A stretch of DNA of 64,000 bases from Bacteroidales bacterium. GTDB lineage: Bacteria; Bacteroidota; Bacteroidia; Bacteroidales; JAFGHD01. This document shows, in pieces, positions 14,583-23,975 of the stretch. The stretch is taken from assembly GCA_016939365.1 (NCBI GenBank), contig JAFGHD010000082.1, positions 1 through 64,000 of the forward strand. Reading direction: 5' to 3'. The position numbers and the translations under genes were made by a program. Within the stretch, counting starts at the first letter, position 1, and every line of letters begins with the position of its first letter. A model generated the notes under the pieces. That model was not told the origin of the DNA, made no database searches, and saw only the letters and a program-made list of their open reading frames with translations.

Positions 14583-16787
14583 TCAGTTGCCCAGTTCCGA
14601 CATGAACTTGACCCGCATAAGGCGGATCTCCTCCTCAGTATATTCATCTTCACCCAGTGTTTTAAGCGCCTCCTCCATCGAATCGCTCTCGGCTTCCTTG
14701 AAGTATTCATAGATCTCCTGCTGGTGATACTCATCAATATACTGATCGATATAGTAATTGATATCGACCTTGGTACCGGAGGCCACGATACGTTCAATCT
14801 CAGTCAGCAACTCATCCACGCTGAGGTTTTTGGTATAGGCTATGTCTTCCAGTGCCAGTTTCCTGTCAATACTCTGGATGATATAGACCTTGAGTCCGGA
14901 TTTGTTGATCACCGATTTGACAACCATGTCGTTGGGCCGGACGATCTCGTTTTCCTCGACATACTGTCTGATGAGTTCCAGAAAGGGTGTGCCGTATTTT
15001 TTCGCTTTTCCCGCGCCCACCCCCGTGATCTGAAGCAGTTCTTCCTCCTTGATGGGATATTGGATGGCCATATCCTCCAGGGAATGATCCTGGAAGATAA
15101 CGAATGGAGGCAGGGCTTCTTTCCGTGATATCTCCTTGCGTAAATCCTTGAGCAGTGAAAAAAGGGTTTTGTCCGTTGTACTGGTTTTGGCCGCTCCTCC
15201 TTCACCGAAAAATTCCTCGTCCGCCTCCGGGTTCTCATAGTCATGGTCCCGGGTCAGGAGCACGGAATAGGGATGGTCAGCGAATTTCTCCCCTTCCCTG
15301 GTGACTTTCAGGATTCCGTAGTTTTCAATTTCCTTGGCCAGCAGCTTCAGGATAAGCATTTGCCTGATCACGGCATTCCAGAATTTCTCATCCTTCTCCG
15401 CACCCTTTCCGAAGGATTCGAGCTTATGGTGCCTGAACGACTTGATGGTTGCAGTATTCTTACCTACCAGAATGTTGATGATATGCTTGGCCTTGAAAAG
15501 TTGCTTGGCTTCCAGAACAGTTTCGAGCACGAGTTGGGCATATTCCATACCTTCGAAACGTTCCTTGGGATGCAGGCAGTTGTCGCAGGCTCCGCAATTT
15601 TCCTTATCATAATCTTCGCCGAAATAATGCAGAAGTTGTTTATGGCGGCAGACGGATGATTCGGCATAGGCCACCGTTTCGATCAGGAGCTGTTTGGCGA
15701 TTTCCTGTTCAGCGACCGGCTTACCCTTCATGAATTTCTCGAGCTTCTGGATATCGTCAAAACTGTAAAATGCGATACAGTTCCCTTCGCCGCCGTCGCG
15801 TCCTGCACGGCCTGTTTCCTGGTAGTAACCCTCGATACTTTTGGGCATGTCGTGATGGATGACAAACCGGACGTCGGGTTTATCGATTCCCATGCCGAAG
15901 GCAATGGTGGCGACAATGACATCTACCTCCTCCATCAGGAACCTGTCCTGATTGATCCGGCGTGTGGTTGAATCCAGTCCGGCGTGATAGGGCAATGATT
16001 TGATGCCGTTCACGACAAGGGTTTGTGAAAGCTCTTCCACCTTTTTCCGGCTCAGGCAGTAAACGATGCCTGATTTCCCCAGATTGGCCTTGATATACTT
16101 GATGATATCCTTTACAACGTTTTCGGTTTTCGGCCTCACTTCATAATATAGGTTTGGCCGGTCGAATGAGGACTTGAACACCTCGGCATTCAGTATGTTC
16201 AGGTTCTTCTGGATATCCTGCTGAACCTTCAGGGTGGCTGTTGCAGTGAGGGCCATTACGGGAACATCCTGACCGATGGATTCAATGATAGGTCTGATCC
16301 GGCGGTACTCCGGGCGGAAGTCATGTCCCCATTCGGAAATACAGTGCGCTTCGTCCACGGCGTAGAATGCGATCCTTATACTGCTGAGAAAATCCACATT
16401 CTCCTCCTTGGTAAGCGATTCTGGGGCAACATAAAGCAGCTTGGTCTTGCCCTCGCTCAGGTCCTTCCTTACCTGTTGTATCTCCGCTTTTGAAAGGGAC
16501 GAATTCAGAAAATGAGCAATCCCCTGCTCTGCACCGAAGTTGCGGATGGCATCCACCTGGTTCTTCATCAGAGCAATGAGCGGGGAAATGATAATGGCTG
16601 TACCTTCCGATATGAGAGCCGGCAGCTGATAACACATCGATTTGCCGCCACCCGTAGGCATGATGACAAATGTGTTTTTCCCGGCCATCACGCTTTTAAT
16701 GATCGTCTCCTGATTTCCCTTGAAACTGTCAAACCCGAAAATCTTCTTCAGCAGGTCGTGTAGTGAATAATCCTTGGTAATCGTCAT
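14583..16787 (-). CDS. recQ: ATP-dependent DNA helicase RecQ
   Basis: A 734-residue superfamily 2 helicase that unwinds DNA 3' to 5' in recombination and repair. Walker A TGGGKS is at residues 45-50 and the DEAH box at 145-148 within AVDEAHCISEWGHDFRPEY, followed by ALTATAT and the motif VI QETGRAGRDG. The zinc site CRHKQLL...NCGACDNC and a winged-helix RQC region follow, then an HRDC domain (LKDLRKEISRKEALPPFVIFQDHSLEDMA...LLQITGVGAGKAKKYG). A further C-terminal helical extension of about 110 residues, containing SVDELLTEIERI, resembles the HTH extension seen in Bacteroidota RecQ. It diverges from kdsD across a 281-base region. Confidence 0.95.
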   Translation of the reverse strand: MTITKDYSLHDLLKKIFGFDSFKGNQETIIKSVMAGKNTFVIMPTGGGKSMCYQLPALISEGTAIIISPLIALMKNQVDAIRNFGAEQGIAHFLNSSLSKAEIQQVRKDLSEGKTKLLYVAPESLTKEENVDFLSSIRIAFYAVDEAHCISEWGHDFRPEYRRIRPIIESIGQDVPVMALTATATLKVQQDIQKNLNILNAEVFKSSFDRPNLYYEVRPKTENVVKDIIKYIKANLGKSGIVYCLSRKKVEELSQTLVVNGIKSLPYHAGLDSTTRRINQDRFLMEEVDVIVATIAFGMGIDKPDVRFVIHHDMPKSIEGYYQETGRAGRDGGEGNCIAFYSFDDIQKLEKFMKGKPVAEQEIAKQLLIETVAYAESSVCRHKQLLHYFGEDYDKENCGACDNCLHPKERFEGMEYAQLVLETVLEAKQLFKAKHIINILVGKNTATIKSFRHHKLESFGKGAEKDEKFWNAVIRQMLILKLLAKEIENYGILKVTREGEKFADHPYSVLLTRDHDYENPEADEEFFGEGGAAKTSTTDKTLFSLLKDLRKEISRKEALPPFVIFQDHSLEDMAIQYPIKEEELLQITGVGAGKAKKYGTPFLELIRQYVEENEIVRPNDMVVKSVINKSGLKVYIIQSIDRKLALEDIAYTKNLSVDELLTEIERIVASGTKVDINYYIDQYIDEYHQQEIYEYFKEAESDSMEEALKTLGEDEYTEEEIRLMRVKFMSELGN

Positions 16788-16881
16788 TTATTCAGTCCTT
16801 GTTAACCGCCTTTCTACCGTTCACCGGGGAAAGGCACCGTTCCAATGTCTTGTATCTTATGATTTTTCTGAGCAATCAATA

Positions 16882-16910
16882 CAAATTTATGCAAAATTAA
16901 TTTCAGGCAA
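16882..16910 (-). promoter_or_regulatory. Promoter of recQ
   Basis: On the minus strand: TTG (16910-16908), 18 bases, then TAAATTTG (16889-16882), fitting the Bacteroidota TTG/TAnnTTTG promoter. A second overlapping candidate TAATTTTG lies at 16899-16892. The leader would be about 90 bases. The 281-base divergent region holds nothing else that I can identify. Confidence 0.5.
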
Positions 16911-17068
16911 TATTAAAAAAGAATCTGATTTTCCCTGATTTTCAATCCTTCCTCTTCCTTGCATAACCATCAGTCAAATAGCAGGATGGCGGATCAGGTG
17001 TACCTGAGTGAAATCAAGGGAAACTGATTTCGCCTTATCTTTACAATCCGTCACATCATTATCACAAG

Positions 17069-18034
17069 GTGAAAACGTCTGATCAGATAGTGAATATTGC
17101 CCTGCGAACCATTGAAGATGAGATGGAAGCAGTCCAGGGTCTCAAGTCACAGGTGGGAATTGAGTTTGCCCGTGCAGTGGAAATGATATTCCGGTCACCG
17201 GGCAGGGTGGTCATCACCGGAATAGGGAAAAGTGCGGTGATCGGGATGAAAATCGTTTCGACTTTGAACTCCACCGGCACCCCTTCTCTATTTATGCATG
17301 CGGCAGATGCCATTCATGGTGATCTGGGCATGATCACGGGGGAAGATGTAATCATCTGCATCTCGAACAGCGGAAATACGCCTGAGATCAAGGTACTTGT
17401 GCCGCTGATCAAGATCCGGGGTAACCAGTTGATCGCATTCACAGGCAACCCAGGCTCATACCTGGCCGGTCAGGCGGATTGCTTGATCAGCACCTATGTA
17501 GACAAGGAAGCCTGTCCCAACAACCTGGCTCCTACCTCAAGCACTACAGCCCAGCTGGTCATGGGCGACGCTCTGGCAGTCGCCCTGCTGGAATACAGGG
17601 GATTCAGCGTGGATGATTTTGCCCGTATTCACCCCGGCGGCGCCCTGGGAAAAAAGTTGTACCTGAGGGTGGCAGATCTGTTCATTCAAAATCAGGCCCC
17701 CCAGGTCAACGAAGACACCGACCTGCGTACCACCATCATGGAGATATCCTCCAAAAGACTGGGCGCCACGGCCGTCCTGAAAGACGGAGTGCTGACCGGC
17801 ATCATAACCGATGGGGACCTGCGCAGAATGCTTGAAAAAAATTCTTCCATCGACGGAATCCTTGCCCGTGACATTATGACCCACAATCCCAAGACCACCG
17901 GGGTAAATACCCTTGTTATCGATGCCCTGAACCTCATGCGGAAAAGCAACATCACCCAGCTTCTGGTCCTTGATGGCACCAAATATGCAGGTGTGATTCA
18001 CCTTCATGATATCCTGAAAGAGGGCATACTCTGA
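17069..18034 (+). CDS. kdsD: Arabinose-5-phosphate isomerase (KpsF/GutQ family)
   Basis: A 321-residue enzyme that interconverts ribulose-5-phosphate and arabinose-5-phosphate, the first step toward KDO for lipopolysaccharide. The SIS sugar-isomerase domain occupies about residues 30-170 with VVITGIGKSAVIGMKIVSTLNSTGTPS, HGDLGMI, ISNSGNTPEI and the diagnostic NNLAPTSSTTAQLVMGDALAVAL. HPGGALGKK closes the domain. Two CBS domains follow (about 200-260 and 265-321), containing GIITDGDLRRML and GVIHLHDIL. The start is a GTG at 17069, since no ATG lies in the conserved N-terminus. The neighbouring recQ runs in the opposite direction. Confidence 0.93.
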   Translation: MKTSDQIVNIALRTIEDEMEAVQGLKSQVGIEFARAVEMIFRSPGRVVITGIGKSAVIGMKIVSTLNSTGTPSLFMHAADAIHGDLGMITGEDVIICISNSGNTPEIKVLVPLIKIRGNQLIAFTGNPGSYLAGQADCLISTYVDKEACPNNLAPTSSTTAQLVMGDALAVALLEYRGFSVDDFARIHPGGALGKKLYLRVADLFIQNQAPQVNEDTDLRTTIMEISSKRLGATAVLKDGVLTGIITDGDLRRMLEKNSSIDGILARDIMTHNPKTTGVNTLVIDALNLMRKSNITQLLVLDGTKYAGVIHLHDILKEGIL

Positions 18035-18130
18035 ATTCCGGCCGGCAGCCGGGATTAACAGTCGTTAATATGAAATCAGGAATGCAATGGAGATGATGTG
18101 TATCCGTTTATCACTTAAACAATATCCGGA

Positions 18131-18475
18131 ATGGGAAAAGCCGTAGAAGAGTTTAACCGTTACAGGGAAAGGATGAATGAAAAGATACTGGATTCAGGCA
18201 ACAAGGTCATCCGCCGGATTTACAATACCGATACGAATGCCTACCTGGACGGTGCCCTTTCGTCCAGGACCAAGGAGATGCTTGGGCTGGTAGCCTCCAT
18301 GGTACTGAGGTGTGACGACTGCATCAAATACCACCTTCAGGAGTGTCACAGACAAAAGGTCAGCCGGGAGGAGATCCTTGAAGTTTTCGCCATCGCCAAC
18401 CTGGTAGGCGGCACCATCGTGATTCCCCATACCCGGAGGGCACTTGAATTCTGGGAGGAGTTGGAGAAATCGTAA
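18131..18475 (+). CDS. Carboxymuconolactone decarboxylase/AhpD-like protein
   Basis: A 114-residue protein of the AhpD-like fold. The motif MVLRCDDCIKYHLQEC carries the redox pair Cys61 and Cys64 and the following His68, as in AhpD-type alkylhydroperoxidases. The motif suggests a thiol peroxidase or disulfide reductase activity rather than lactone decarboxylation. The helix ILEVFAIANLVGGTIVIPHTRRALEFWEEL closes the domain. It has no signal peptide. It follows kdsD by 96 bases and precedes the DUF5686 gene by 28 bases, so it may be co-transcribed with both, though their roles do not obviously connect. Confidence 0.85.
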   Translation: MGKAVEEFNRYRERMNEKILDSGNKVIRRIYNTDTNAYLDGALSSRTKEMLGLVASMVLRCDDCIKYHLQECHRQKVSREEILEVFAIANLVGGTIVIPHTRRALEFWEELEKS

Positions 18476-18503
18476 TTGTTAACCATACTTTCCCGGTCAG
18501 GAG

Positions 18504-20999
18504 ATGTTCAGAAGGCTCACGTCATACAAACCCTTCCTCCCCGCAGCAGCAATCCTGTTCACCTGTCTGCTTTCCGGCAACATGCTCCATTCCCAGGTCA
18601 CGAAGATCGTGGGGACGGTCACCGACTCGGTTTCGGGGAAGCCCATCCCCTTTGCCAACGTCTTCTTCAACGGAACCACCATCGGTGTCTCGACAGACTT
18701 CGACGGCAAATTTGCCCTCGAGACCGCCCATCCCTCCGACACACTGGTGGCCTCTTCAGTAGGATATAAAAAAGCTTTTGCCGCGATCCAGAGAAACCGG
18801 TTCCAGGAAATTCATTTCATCCTCGCACCCGATAACGTCAACCTGCCCGAAATCATCATCGTGGCAGGAGAGAATCCGGCTGAAATACTGCTCAGAAAGA
18901 TCATCAGCCATAAGGAGCTCAACAACAAGAAAGAGTTCAGCGCCTATCAGTATGAAGTATACAACAAGATCGAGATTGATGCCAATAACATCTCCGAACA
19001 GCTGAAAGACAGAAGGATCATGAGACCCTTCCGGTTTGTCTTCGACTATGTCGACACATCGACCCTCAACGGGAAACCCTATCTCCCGATCTTCCTTTCA
19101 GAATCGCTGTCGGATTATTACTTCCGTAAAAACCCAAGGAGTGAGAGAGAGATCATTAAGGCTGCCAAGGTTTCGGGAGTGGAAAATGAAAGCGTGCTGA
19201 AATACCTGGGGGAAATGTTTCAGAAATACTCCATCTACGACAATTTCATCACCCTTTTTCAGAAGAACTTCATCAGTCCTGTTTCCGACAACGGGCTCTT
19301 CAATTACAGGTATTACCTGATCGACAGCACCTGGTTCGATGGCAAATGGTGCTACAAGATCATGTTCAAGCCCCGCAGGAAACAGGAGCTTACTTTCACA
19401 GGTCATTTCTGGGTGCACGACACCACATATGCCGTCAAGTCCTTCGAGATGCGGATTGCCGAAGGTGCCAACATCAACTTCATTAACGACCTGATGATAT
19501 CACAGGAATTTGATCTGATCGACGGCCGGTACTGGATGGTGGTCAGGGATGCGGGGATCGGGGATTTCAATGTTCTGGAAGATCACAACAGGACAATCGG
19601 TTTCTTTGGCCGGAAGACCACCACATACAGGAACTTTGTGCTGAACCAGGCCAAGGAGGATGAGTTTTACTCCAGTCCCGTCAGGGTGATCGTGGCCGAC
19701 AATGCCTATAAAAAGGATGAAACCTTCTGGGTGAATCAAAGGCATGAGGCCCTGTCGAAAGATGAGCGAACGATATACTACATGGTGGACACCCTACGCA
19801 ACCTGCCTGCTTTCAAGACCTGGATCGATATCATCGAAATGGTAGTGACCGGATACTGGGAATGGGGCAAGGTGGAGCTTGGGCCTTACATGTCGCTGGT
19901 CAGTTTCAATGCCATTGAGGGGGGCCGGATAAGGCTGGGAGGTCGAACCACCAGTGAGTTTTCCCAAAAAACCAGGTATCACGCCCATATAGCTTACGGA
20001 ACACGCGACAGAAGGTATAAAGCCGGAGTGGGGTTCATGCACCTGCTGAACTCCAATCCGCGACGCACCATCGAGGGCGACTTCAGGTATGATATTGAAC
20101 AGTTGGGAAACAGCCCCAATGCATTCCGGGAGGATTTCCTTCTTGCGGCCGTATTCAGGCGAAATCCCGCCGACAAGCTTTCATTGACCCGCGAGTTCAC
20201 CCTGGTGTATGAACACGAATGGTTTCAAGGTTTTTCCAGCAAGATCAACCTGATCCACAAAGAGATCATACCGGTGGGAGAAGCACGCATCGAGGTTTTC
20301 AACGGGGACGGCGAGTTGTTTAACAAAGAATCCATCCAGACATCAGAAGCACGCCTGGATCTGCGCCTTGCATTGCAGGAGAATTATGTGTCAGGGGACT
20401 TCGACAGGATCAGCCTGGGCACCAAATATCCCATACTGGGAATCCAATACGGATACGGAATACCTGGATTCCTTGACAGCGAATATGAATACCACCGCCT
20501 CTCCTTTGGCATAAGGCATTGGTTCAATATCTGGGGAATAGGCTGGTCGAAATATTTCCTCGAAGCCGGAAAAATCTGGGGAACACTTCCTTTCCCCCTT
20601 TTAAAGCTCCACCCCGGAAACGAAACCTTTATCCTGGATGAAACGGCCTTCAACCTGATGAATTATTTCGAATTTGTCAGCGATCAGTATCTGAACTTTT
20701 ATTATTCACATCATTTCGACGGGTTTTTCCTCAACCACATTCCCCTGATGCGCCGTCTGAAATGGAGGGAGGTAACCCATGTCCGGGGAGTGATGGGATC
20801 GGTCGCTTCGGGGAACATGGAATACAACAAGTTCCCGCTGGTCATCCATACCCTGCATCAACCCTATTTCGAGGCCGGATTGGGCATTGAGAACATCTTC
20901 AAGATATTCAGGGTGGATGCCGTCTGGCGGCTCTCCCACCTGAGCGCTCCTGATATCAACCGTTTTGCATTGTTTGTCAATATGCAGTTCACCTTCTGA
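18504..20999 (+). CDS. DUF5686 / carboxypeptidase-regulatory-like outer-membrane protein
   Basis: An 831-residue exported protein. After a signal peptide (residues 1-31, ending LHSQ) comes a CarboxypepD_reg-like beta-sandwich: IVGTVTDSVSGKPIPFANVFFNGTT, STDFDGKFAL, LVASSVGYK. It is the same module that opens TonB-dependent receptors. The remaining about 700 residues match the DUF5686 pattern (AEILLRKIISHKELNN, AYQYEVYNKIEID, IFLSESLSDYYFRKNP) and then long alternating aromatic strands ending in FALFVNMQFTF. A terminal Phe is typical of outer-membrane beta-barrels. There is no TonB plug domain. The function is unknown; an outer-membrane location is well supported. It precedes lptB, also an outer-membrane biogenesis gene. 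Confidence 0.87.
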   Translation: MFRRLTSYKPFLPAAAILFTCLLSGNMLHSQVTKIVGTVTDSVSGKPIPFANVFFNGTTIGVSTDFDGKFALETAHPSDTLVASSVGYKKAFAAIQRNRFQEIHFILAPDNVNLPEIIIVAGENPAEILLRKIISHKELNNKKEFSAYQYEVYNKIEIDANNISEQLKDRRIMRPFRFVFDYVDTSTLNGKPYLPIFLSESLSDYYFRKNPRSEREIIKAAKVSGVENESVLKYLGEMFQKYSIYDNFITLFQKNFISPVSDNGLFNYRYYLIDSTWFDGKWCYKIMFKPRRKQELTFTGHFWVHDTTYAVKSFEMRIAEGANINFINDLMISQEFDLIDGRYWMVVRDAGIGDFNVLEDHNRTIGFFGRKTTTYRNFVLNQAKEDEFYSSPVRVIVADNAYKKDETFWVNQRHEALSKDERTIYYMVDTLRNLPAFKTWIDIIEMVVTGYWEWGKVELGPYMSLVSFNAIEGGRIRLGGRTTSEFSQKTRYHAHIAYGTRDRRYKAGVGFMHLLNSNPRRTIEGDFRYDIEQLGNSPNAFREDFLLAAVFRRNPADKLSLTREFTLVYEHEWFQGFSSKINLIHKEIIPVGEARIEVFNGDGELFNKESIQTSEARLDLRLALQENYVSGDFDRISLGTKYPILGIQYGYGIPGFLDSEYEYHRLSFGIRHWFNIWGIGWSKYFLEAGKIWGTLPFPLLKLHPGNETFILDETAFNLMNYFEFVSDQYLNFYYSHHFDGFFLNHIPLMRRLKWREVTHVRGVMGSVASGNMEYNKFPLVIHTLHQPYFEAGLGIENIFKIFRVDAVWRLSHLSAPDINRFALFVNMQFTF

Positions 21000-21064
21000 T
21001 ACTGCCACACGGAAGAAACCATTAAATTCGCATCTTTACCCACAGTATTGGATATCCCGGCATA

Positions 21065-21790
21065 ATGAAACTTCATACCGATAAGCTGGTAAAGAAATAC
21101 AAGCTTCGCACAGTAGTGAATGAGGTTTCGCTGGATGTCAGCCAGGGAGAGATCGTCGGGCTTCTGGGGCCCAATGGCGCGGGAAAGACGACGACCTTCT
21201 ATATGATCGTCGGTCTGATCAAACCCTATTCAGGTCACATATACCTGGATCAGAGGGAAATCACAGAGGAACCCATGTACCGGAGGGCACAGCTGGGAAT
21301 CGGCTATCTGCCGCAGGAGTCCTCGGTATTCAGGAAGCTTTCGGTGGAGGACAACATCCGGGCGGTGCTGGAATTCACAGGTATGAGCCATTCTGAACAA
21401 CAGGAACGGCTTGAGGGACTTATTGAAGAGTTCGGACTGCAACATGTCAGGAAAAGCCTGGGCATACAACTTTCCGGCGGAGAAAGGAGACGGACTGAGA
21501 TTGCACGTGCACTCGCAGTGAACCCGCATTTCATCCTGCTCGATGAACCCTTTGCAGGAGTGGATCCCATCGCTGTGGAGGATATCCAGTCCATCGTCTC
21601 CAAACTCAAGGGAAAGAACATCGGGGTACTGATCACCGATCACAACGTTCATGAGACCCTTTCGATCACCGACCGGGCCTACCTGCTTTTCGAAGGAGCT
21701 ATCCTGAAATCGGGAACATCGGAAGAGTTGGCCCAGGACGAACATGTCAGGAGGGTATATCTCGGTAAAAATTTCGAGCTGAGAAGATAA
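21065..21790 (+). CDS. lptB: LPS export ABC transporter ATP-binding protein
   Basis: A 241-residue ATPase that powers the LptBFGC machine moving lipopolysaccharide from the inner membrane to the outer membrane. Walker A GPNGAGKT is at residues 35-42, the Q-loop is at [21 protein letters not shown] (characteristic of LptB), the signature is [15 protein letters not shown], and Walker B is [20 protein letters not shown], followed by the H-loop TDHNVHETL. The tail [19 protein letters not shown] is the usual LptB ending. The kdsD gene of the same pathway is 3 kb upstream on the same strand. LptF, G and C are not in the window. Confidence 0.96.
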   Translation: MKLHTDKLVKKYKLRTVVNEVSLDVSQGEIVGLLGPNGAGKTTTFYMIVGLIKPYSGHIYLDQREITEEPMYRRAQLGIGYLPQESSVFRKLSVEDNIRAVLEFTGMSHSEQQERLEGLIEEFGLQHVRKSLGIQLSGGERRRTEIARALAVNPHFILLDEPFAGVDPIAVEDIQSIVSKLKGKNIGVLITDHNVHETLSITDRAYLLFEGAILKSGTSEELAQDEHVRRVYLGKNFELRR

Positions 21791-21799
21791 CCCGCTTCC

Positions 21800-22246
21800 C
21801 TATTTATGCCGTTTCGTCCCCCACAGGGTGCCCCAGAGGATGCCTCCTGCCACGTTGGTGATGGTTTTGTAAAAATCCAGACGTCGGGCCTGGTCAAGAT
21901 CGGCCACTGCACCGGCCACTTCCTTCAGTCTGAGACGCACCCTGTACCTGTAAAGGAAGGCTTCGACAAGCTGTGGGTCCTTTTCCAGCGCCATGGTGAA
22001 ATCCTCCTCTGCCTCCTGCAACCGCTCCAGGCGGTAGCGGTTCACTCCCCGCTGGAGGTAAAGATGTGCATCATCCGGAAATTCAGCGATCAGGCGGCTG
22101 TATATCCCAATGGAAACCTCAAACTGACCGGAATCGGCATATGTCTGTGCCAGGCTCAGCATGATTGCTTCACGGTACTGACCGGATACCGCCCCGGGGA
22201 TCAGGAATGACAGGATCAGAAAAAATATCCATCCCGGTTTTCTCAT
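21800..22246 (-). CDS. Small exported TPR protein
   Basis: A 148-residue protein with a signal peptide (MRKPGWIFFLILSFLIPGAVSGQ) and two to three tetratricopeptide repeats (SLAQTYADSGQFEVSIGIY, LYLQRGVNRYRLERLQEAEEDFTMAL, VEAFLYRYRVRLRLKEVAGAVADL). The short tail has a hydrophobic patch, ITNVAGGILWGTLWG. I start at the internal ATG at 22246 because the eight residues before it would put extra residues in front of a typical signal peptide. It converges on lptB with nine bases between. A role as a periplasmic scaffold is inferred from the repeats only. Confidence 0.72.
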   Translation of the reverse strand: MRKPGWIFFLILSFLIPGAVSGQYREAIMLSLAQTYADSGQFEVSIGIYSRLIAEFPDDAHLYLQRGVNRYRLERLQEAEEDFTMALEKDPQLVEAFLYRYRVRLRLKEVAGAVADLDQARRLDFYKTITNVAGGILWGTLWGTKRHK

Positions 22247-22283
22247 GACTGTTTTCAAACTGACGGTCATTGCAACATAAAAG

Positions 22284-23714
22284 TTACAAATCTCCGAAAC
22301 GGGCAGCGGTTTCTCTGATCATATTCCATGCCCGGATGACGTGATGCCGATCAACCCGGGTCTGTCCGATGACCATCCGGAGGGTGTACATCCCATTCAA
22401 ACGGGTATGTGTCAGGAACAATTTCCCCGATTTGTTCAGGGCCTGAAGCAGCTTTTCATTGATCCTGTCTATCTCACTGGGATTATCGATGCCCGGAGGA
22501 TGATACCTGAAACATACCAGGTTGAGGGTCCTTGGGGCGAGAAGCTCAAATACCGATTCCTCCCTGATCCTTTGTTCCAGCTCTTCTGCCATTTCAATGT
22601 GTTGTCTGATCATCTGACGGAGCCCATTCACACCGAAACTTCTGATCACGAACCATAGCTTAAGGGCCCTGAACCGCCTGCCCAGCTGGATTCCCCAGTC
22701 CCGGTAATCATTCACCCTGCCATGCGTCACTGTTTTAAGGTATTCGGGTTGTATCCCGAAGGTCCGGATGAGTGCTTCCGGATCTCTTACAAAATAGGCG
22801 GAGCAATCGAAGTTGGTGAACATCCATTTGTGGGGGTTGAATACAAAGCTGTCCGCCTTTTCGATCCCCTTTCCGGTCATCCAGCGATACTCAGGGAGCA
22901 GGAGTGCCGTTCCGGCCATAGCCGCATCAACATGGAGCCATGTACCGGTTCGCTGTGCCACAGGAGCTATGAGATCAAGCGGGTCGATCGCTGTGGAGCC
23001 TGTTGTACCCAGGGTGGCCACAATACACAAAGGGACGAAACCGCGGGACTCATCCCGCCGGATGGCATCCTCCAGAGCCACCGGATCGATTCTGTATTGA
23101 CCGTCCACCTTGACTTTTATCAAGTTTTCCCTTCCCAGTCCGGCAATCTTGACCGCTTTTTCGATCGATGAATGGGTCTCGACGGATCCATACACACGGA
23201 AAACCGGATGTCCGGTAAATCCGGAATCATTGATCCGGTATCGTGTCGCCCTTTCCCGGGCTGTCAGCAGAGCACAGAGCGTAGAGGTAGAAGCAGTATC
23301 CTGTATCACACCCGTGAAACCTGCCGGCAGGCCTGTCATCTCCGCAAGCCATTCCATCATCCGCTCTTCCAGCTCGGCAGCAGCGGGAGAGGTCTCCCAT
23401 ATCATGCACTGGGCTCCCATCGCTGCGGTCAGCATCTCGGCCAGCAACGAGGGCAGGCTGGAATTGGCCGGGAAATAGCCGAAAAAGGAAGGGCTCTGCC
23501 AGTGCGTCATTCCCGGAACGATGATCTCACGGAAATCCCGGAATATCCGATCCATCCCTTCAGGAATATCCGGCGGGTGAAGGGGCAGCTTGTCAATGAT
23601 TTCCTTCGGCTGTACCTGTGATTTCACAGGATAATCCCCGATGTTCCCAAGGTAGTCCGCCATCCAGTCCACCATCTGGTGCCCGAATGTCCTGAAATCG
23701 TTCAGATCATTCAT
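22284..23714 (-). CDS. Aromatic-L-amino-acid decarboxylase-type PLP enzyme
   Basis: A 476-residue group II pyridoxal-phosphate decarboxylase. The N-terminal region MVDWMADYLGNIGDYPV with MTHWQSPSFFGYFPANSS is typical of the aromatic amino-acid (Tyr/Trp/DOPA) decarboxylase branch. The PLP site includes TASTSTL, VETHSSIEKAVKIAGLG, LHVDAAMAGTALLLPEYR and the Schiff-base lysine in FVFNPHKWMFTNFDC. The C-terminal domain has RFRALKLWFVIRSFGVNGLRQMIR and ends at the expected length. I start at MNDLNDFRTFG (ATG at 23714) because the upstream in-frame stretch is not conserved-looking. Likely products are aromatic amines such as tyramine or tryptamine; the exact substrate cannot be read from the sequence. 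Confidence 0.9.
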   Translation of the reverse strand: MNDLNDFRTFGHQMVDWMADYLGNIGDYPVKSQVQPKEIIDKLPLHPPDIPEGMDRIFRDFREIIVPGMTHWQSPSFFGYFPANSSLPSLLAEMLTAAMGAQCMIWETSPAAAELEERMMEWLAEMTGLPAGFTGVIQDTASTSTLCALLTARERATRYRINDSGFTGHPVFRVYGSVETHSSIEKAVKIAGLGRENLIKVKVDGQYRIDPVALEDAIRRDESRGFVPLCIVATLGTTGSTAIDPLDLIAPVAQRTGTWLHVDAAMAGTALLLPEYRWMTGKGIEKADSFVFNPHKWMFTNFDCSAYFVRDPEALIRTFGIQPEYLKTVTHGRVNDYRDWGIQLGRRFRALKLWFVIRSFGVNGLRQMIRQHIEMAEELEQRIREESVFELLAPRTLNLVCFRYHPPGIDNPSEIDRINEKLLQALNKSGKLFLTHTRLNGMYTLRMVIGQTRVDRHHVIRAWNMIRETAARFGDL

Positions 23715-23924
23715 TCGTAGCTGGTATTTGTCAGAAGTCCGGAAAATTCTCTTTGGCAATGTCAAATATATGAAACAGGATGGATCAGCCTGAATTTTGG
23801 GAAGCATCTATTTCTGTGCTGATCTGCCCCATTCCGGCCTGTCTGAAGGGTGTCCGGGTATCCTGAATTGCGGGGGCCCTTTCCTTGTGGAAGATACCGG
23901 CGATGAAAAAATGCAATTAAAAAC

Positions 23925-23952
23925 AGCGACCCCGGTCGGAGCCGGGGTCGCT
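23925..23952 (-). terminator. Terminator after the C25 peptidase pair
   Basis: Perfect 11-bp stem (AGCGACCCCGG at 23925-23935 and its complement at 23942-23952) with a six-base loop. It is followed on the minus strand by TGTTTTTAATTG and lies 24 bases beyond the stop of the peptidase gene. Confidence 0.87.
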
Positions 23953-23975
23953 TTCTTCTGATGTCATGGGTATCT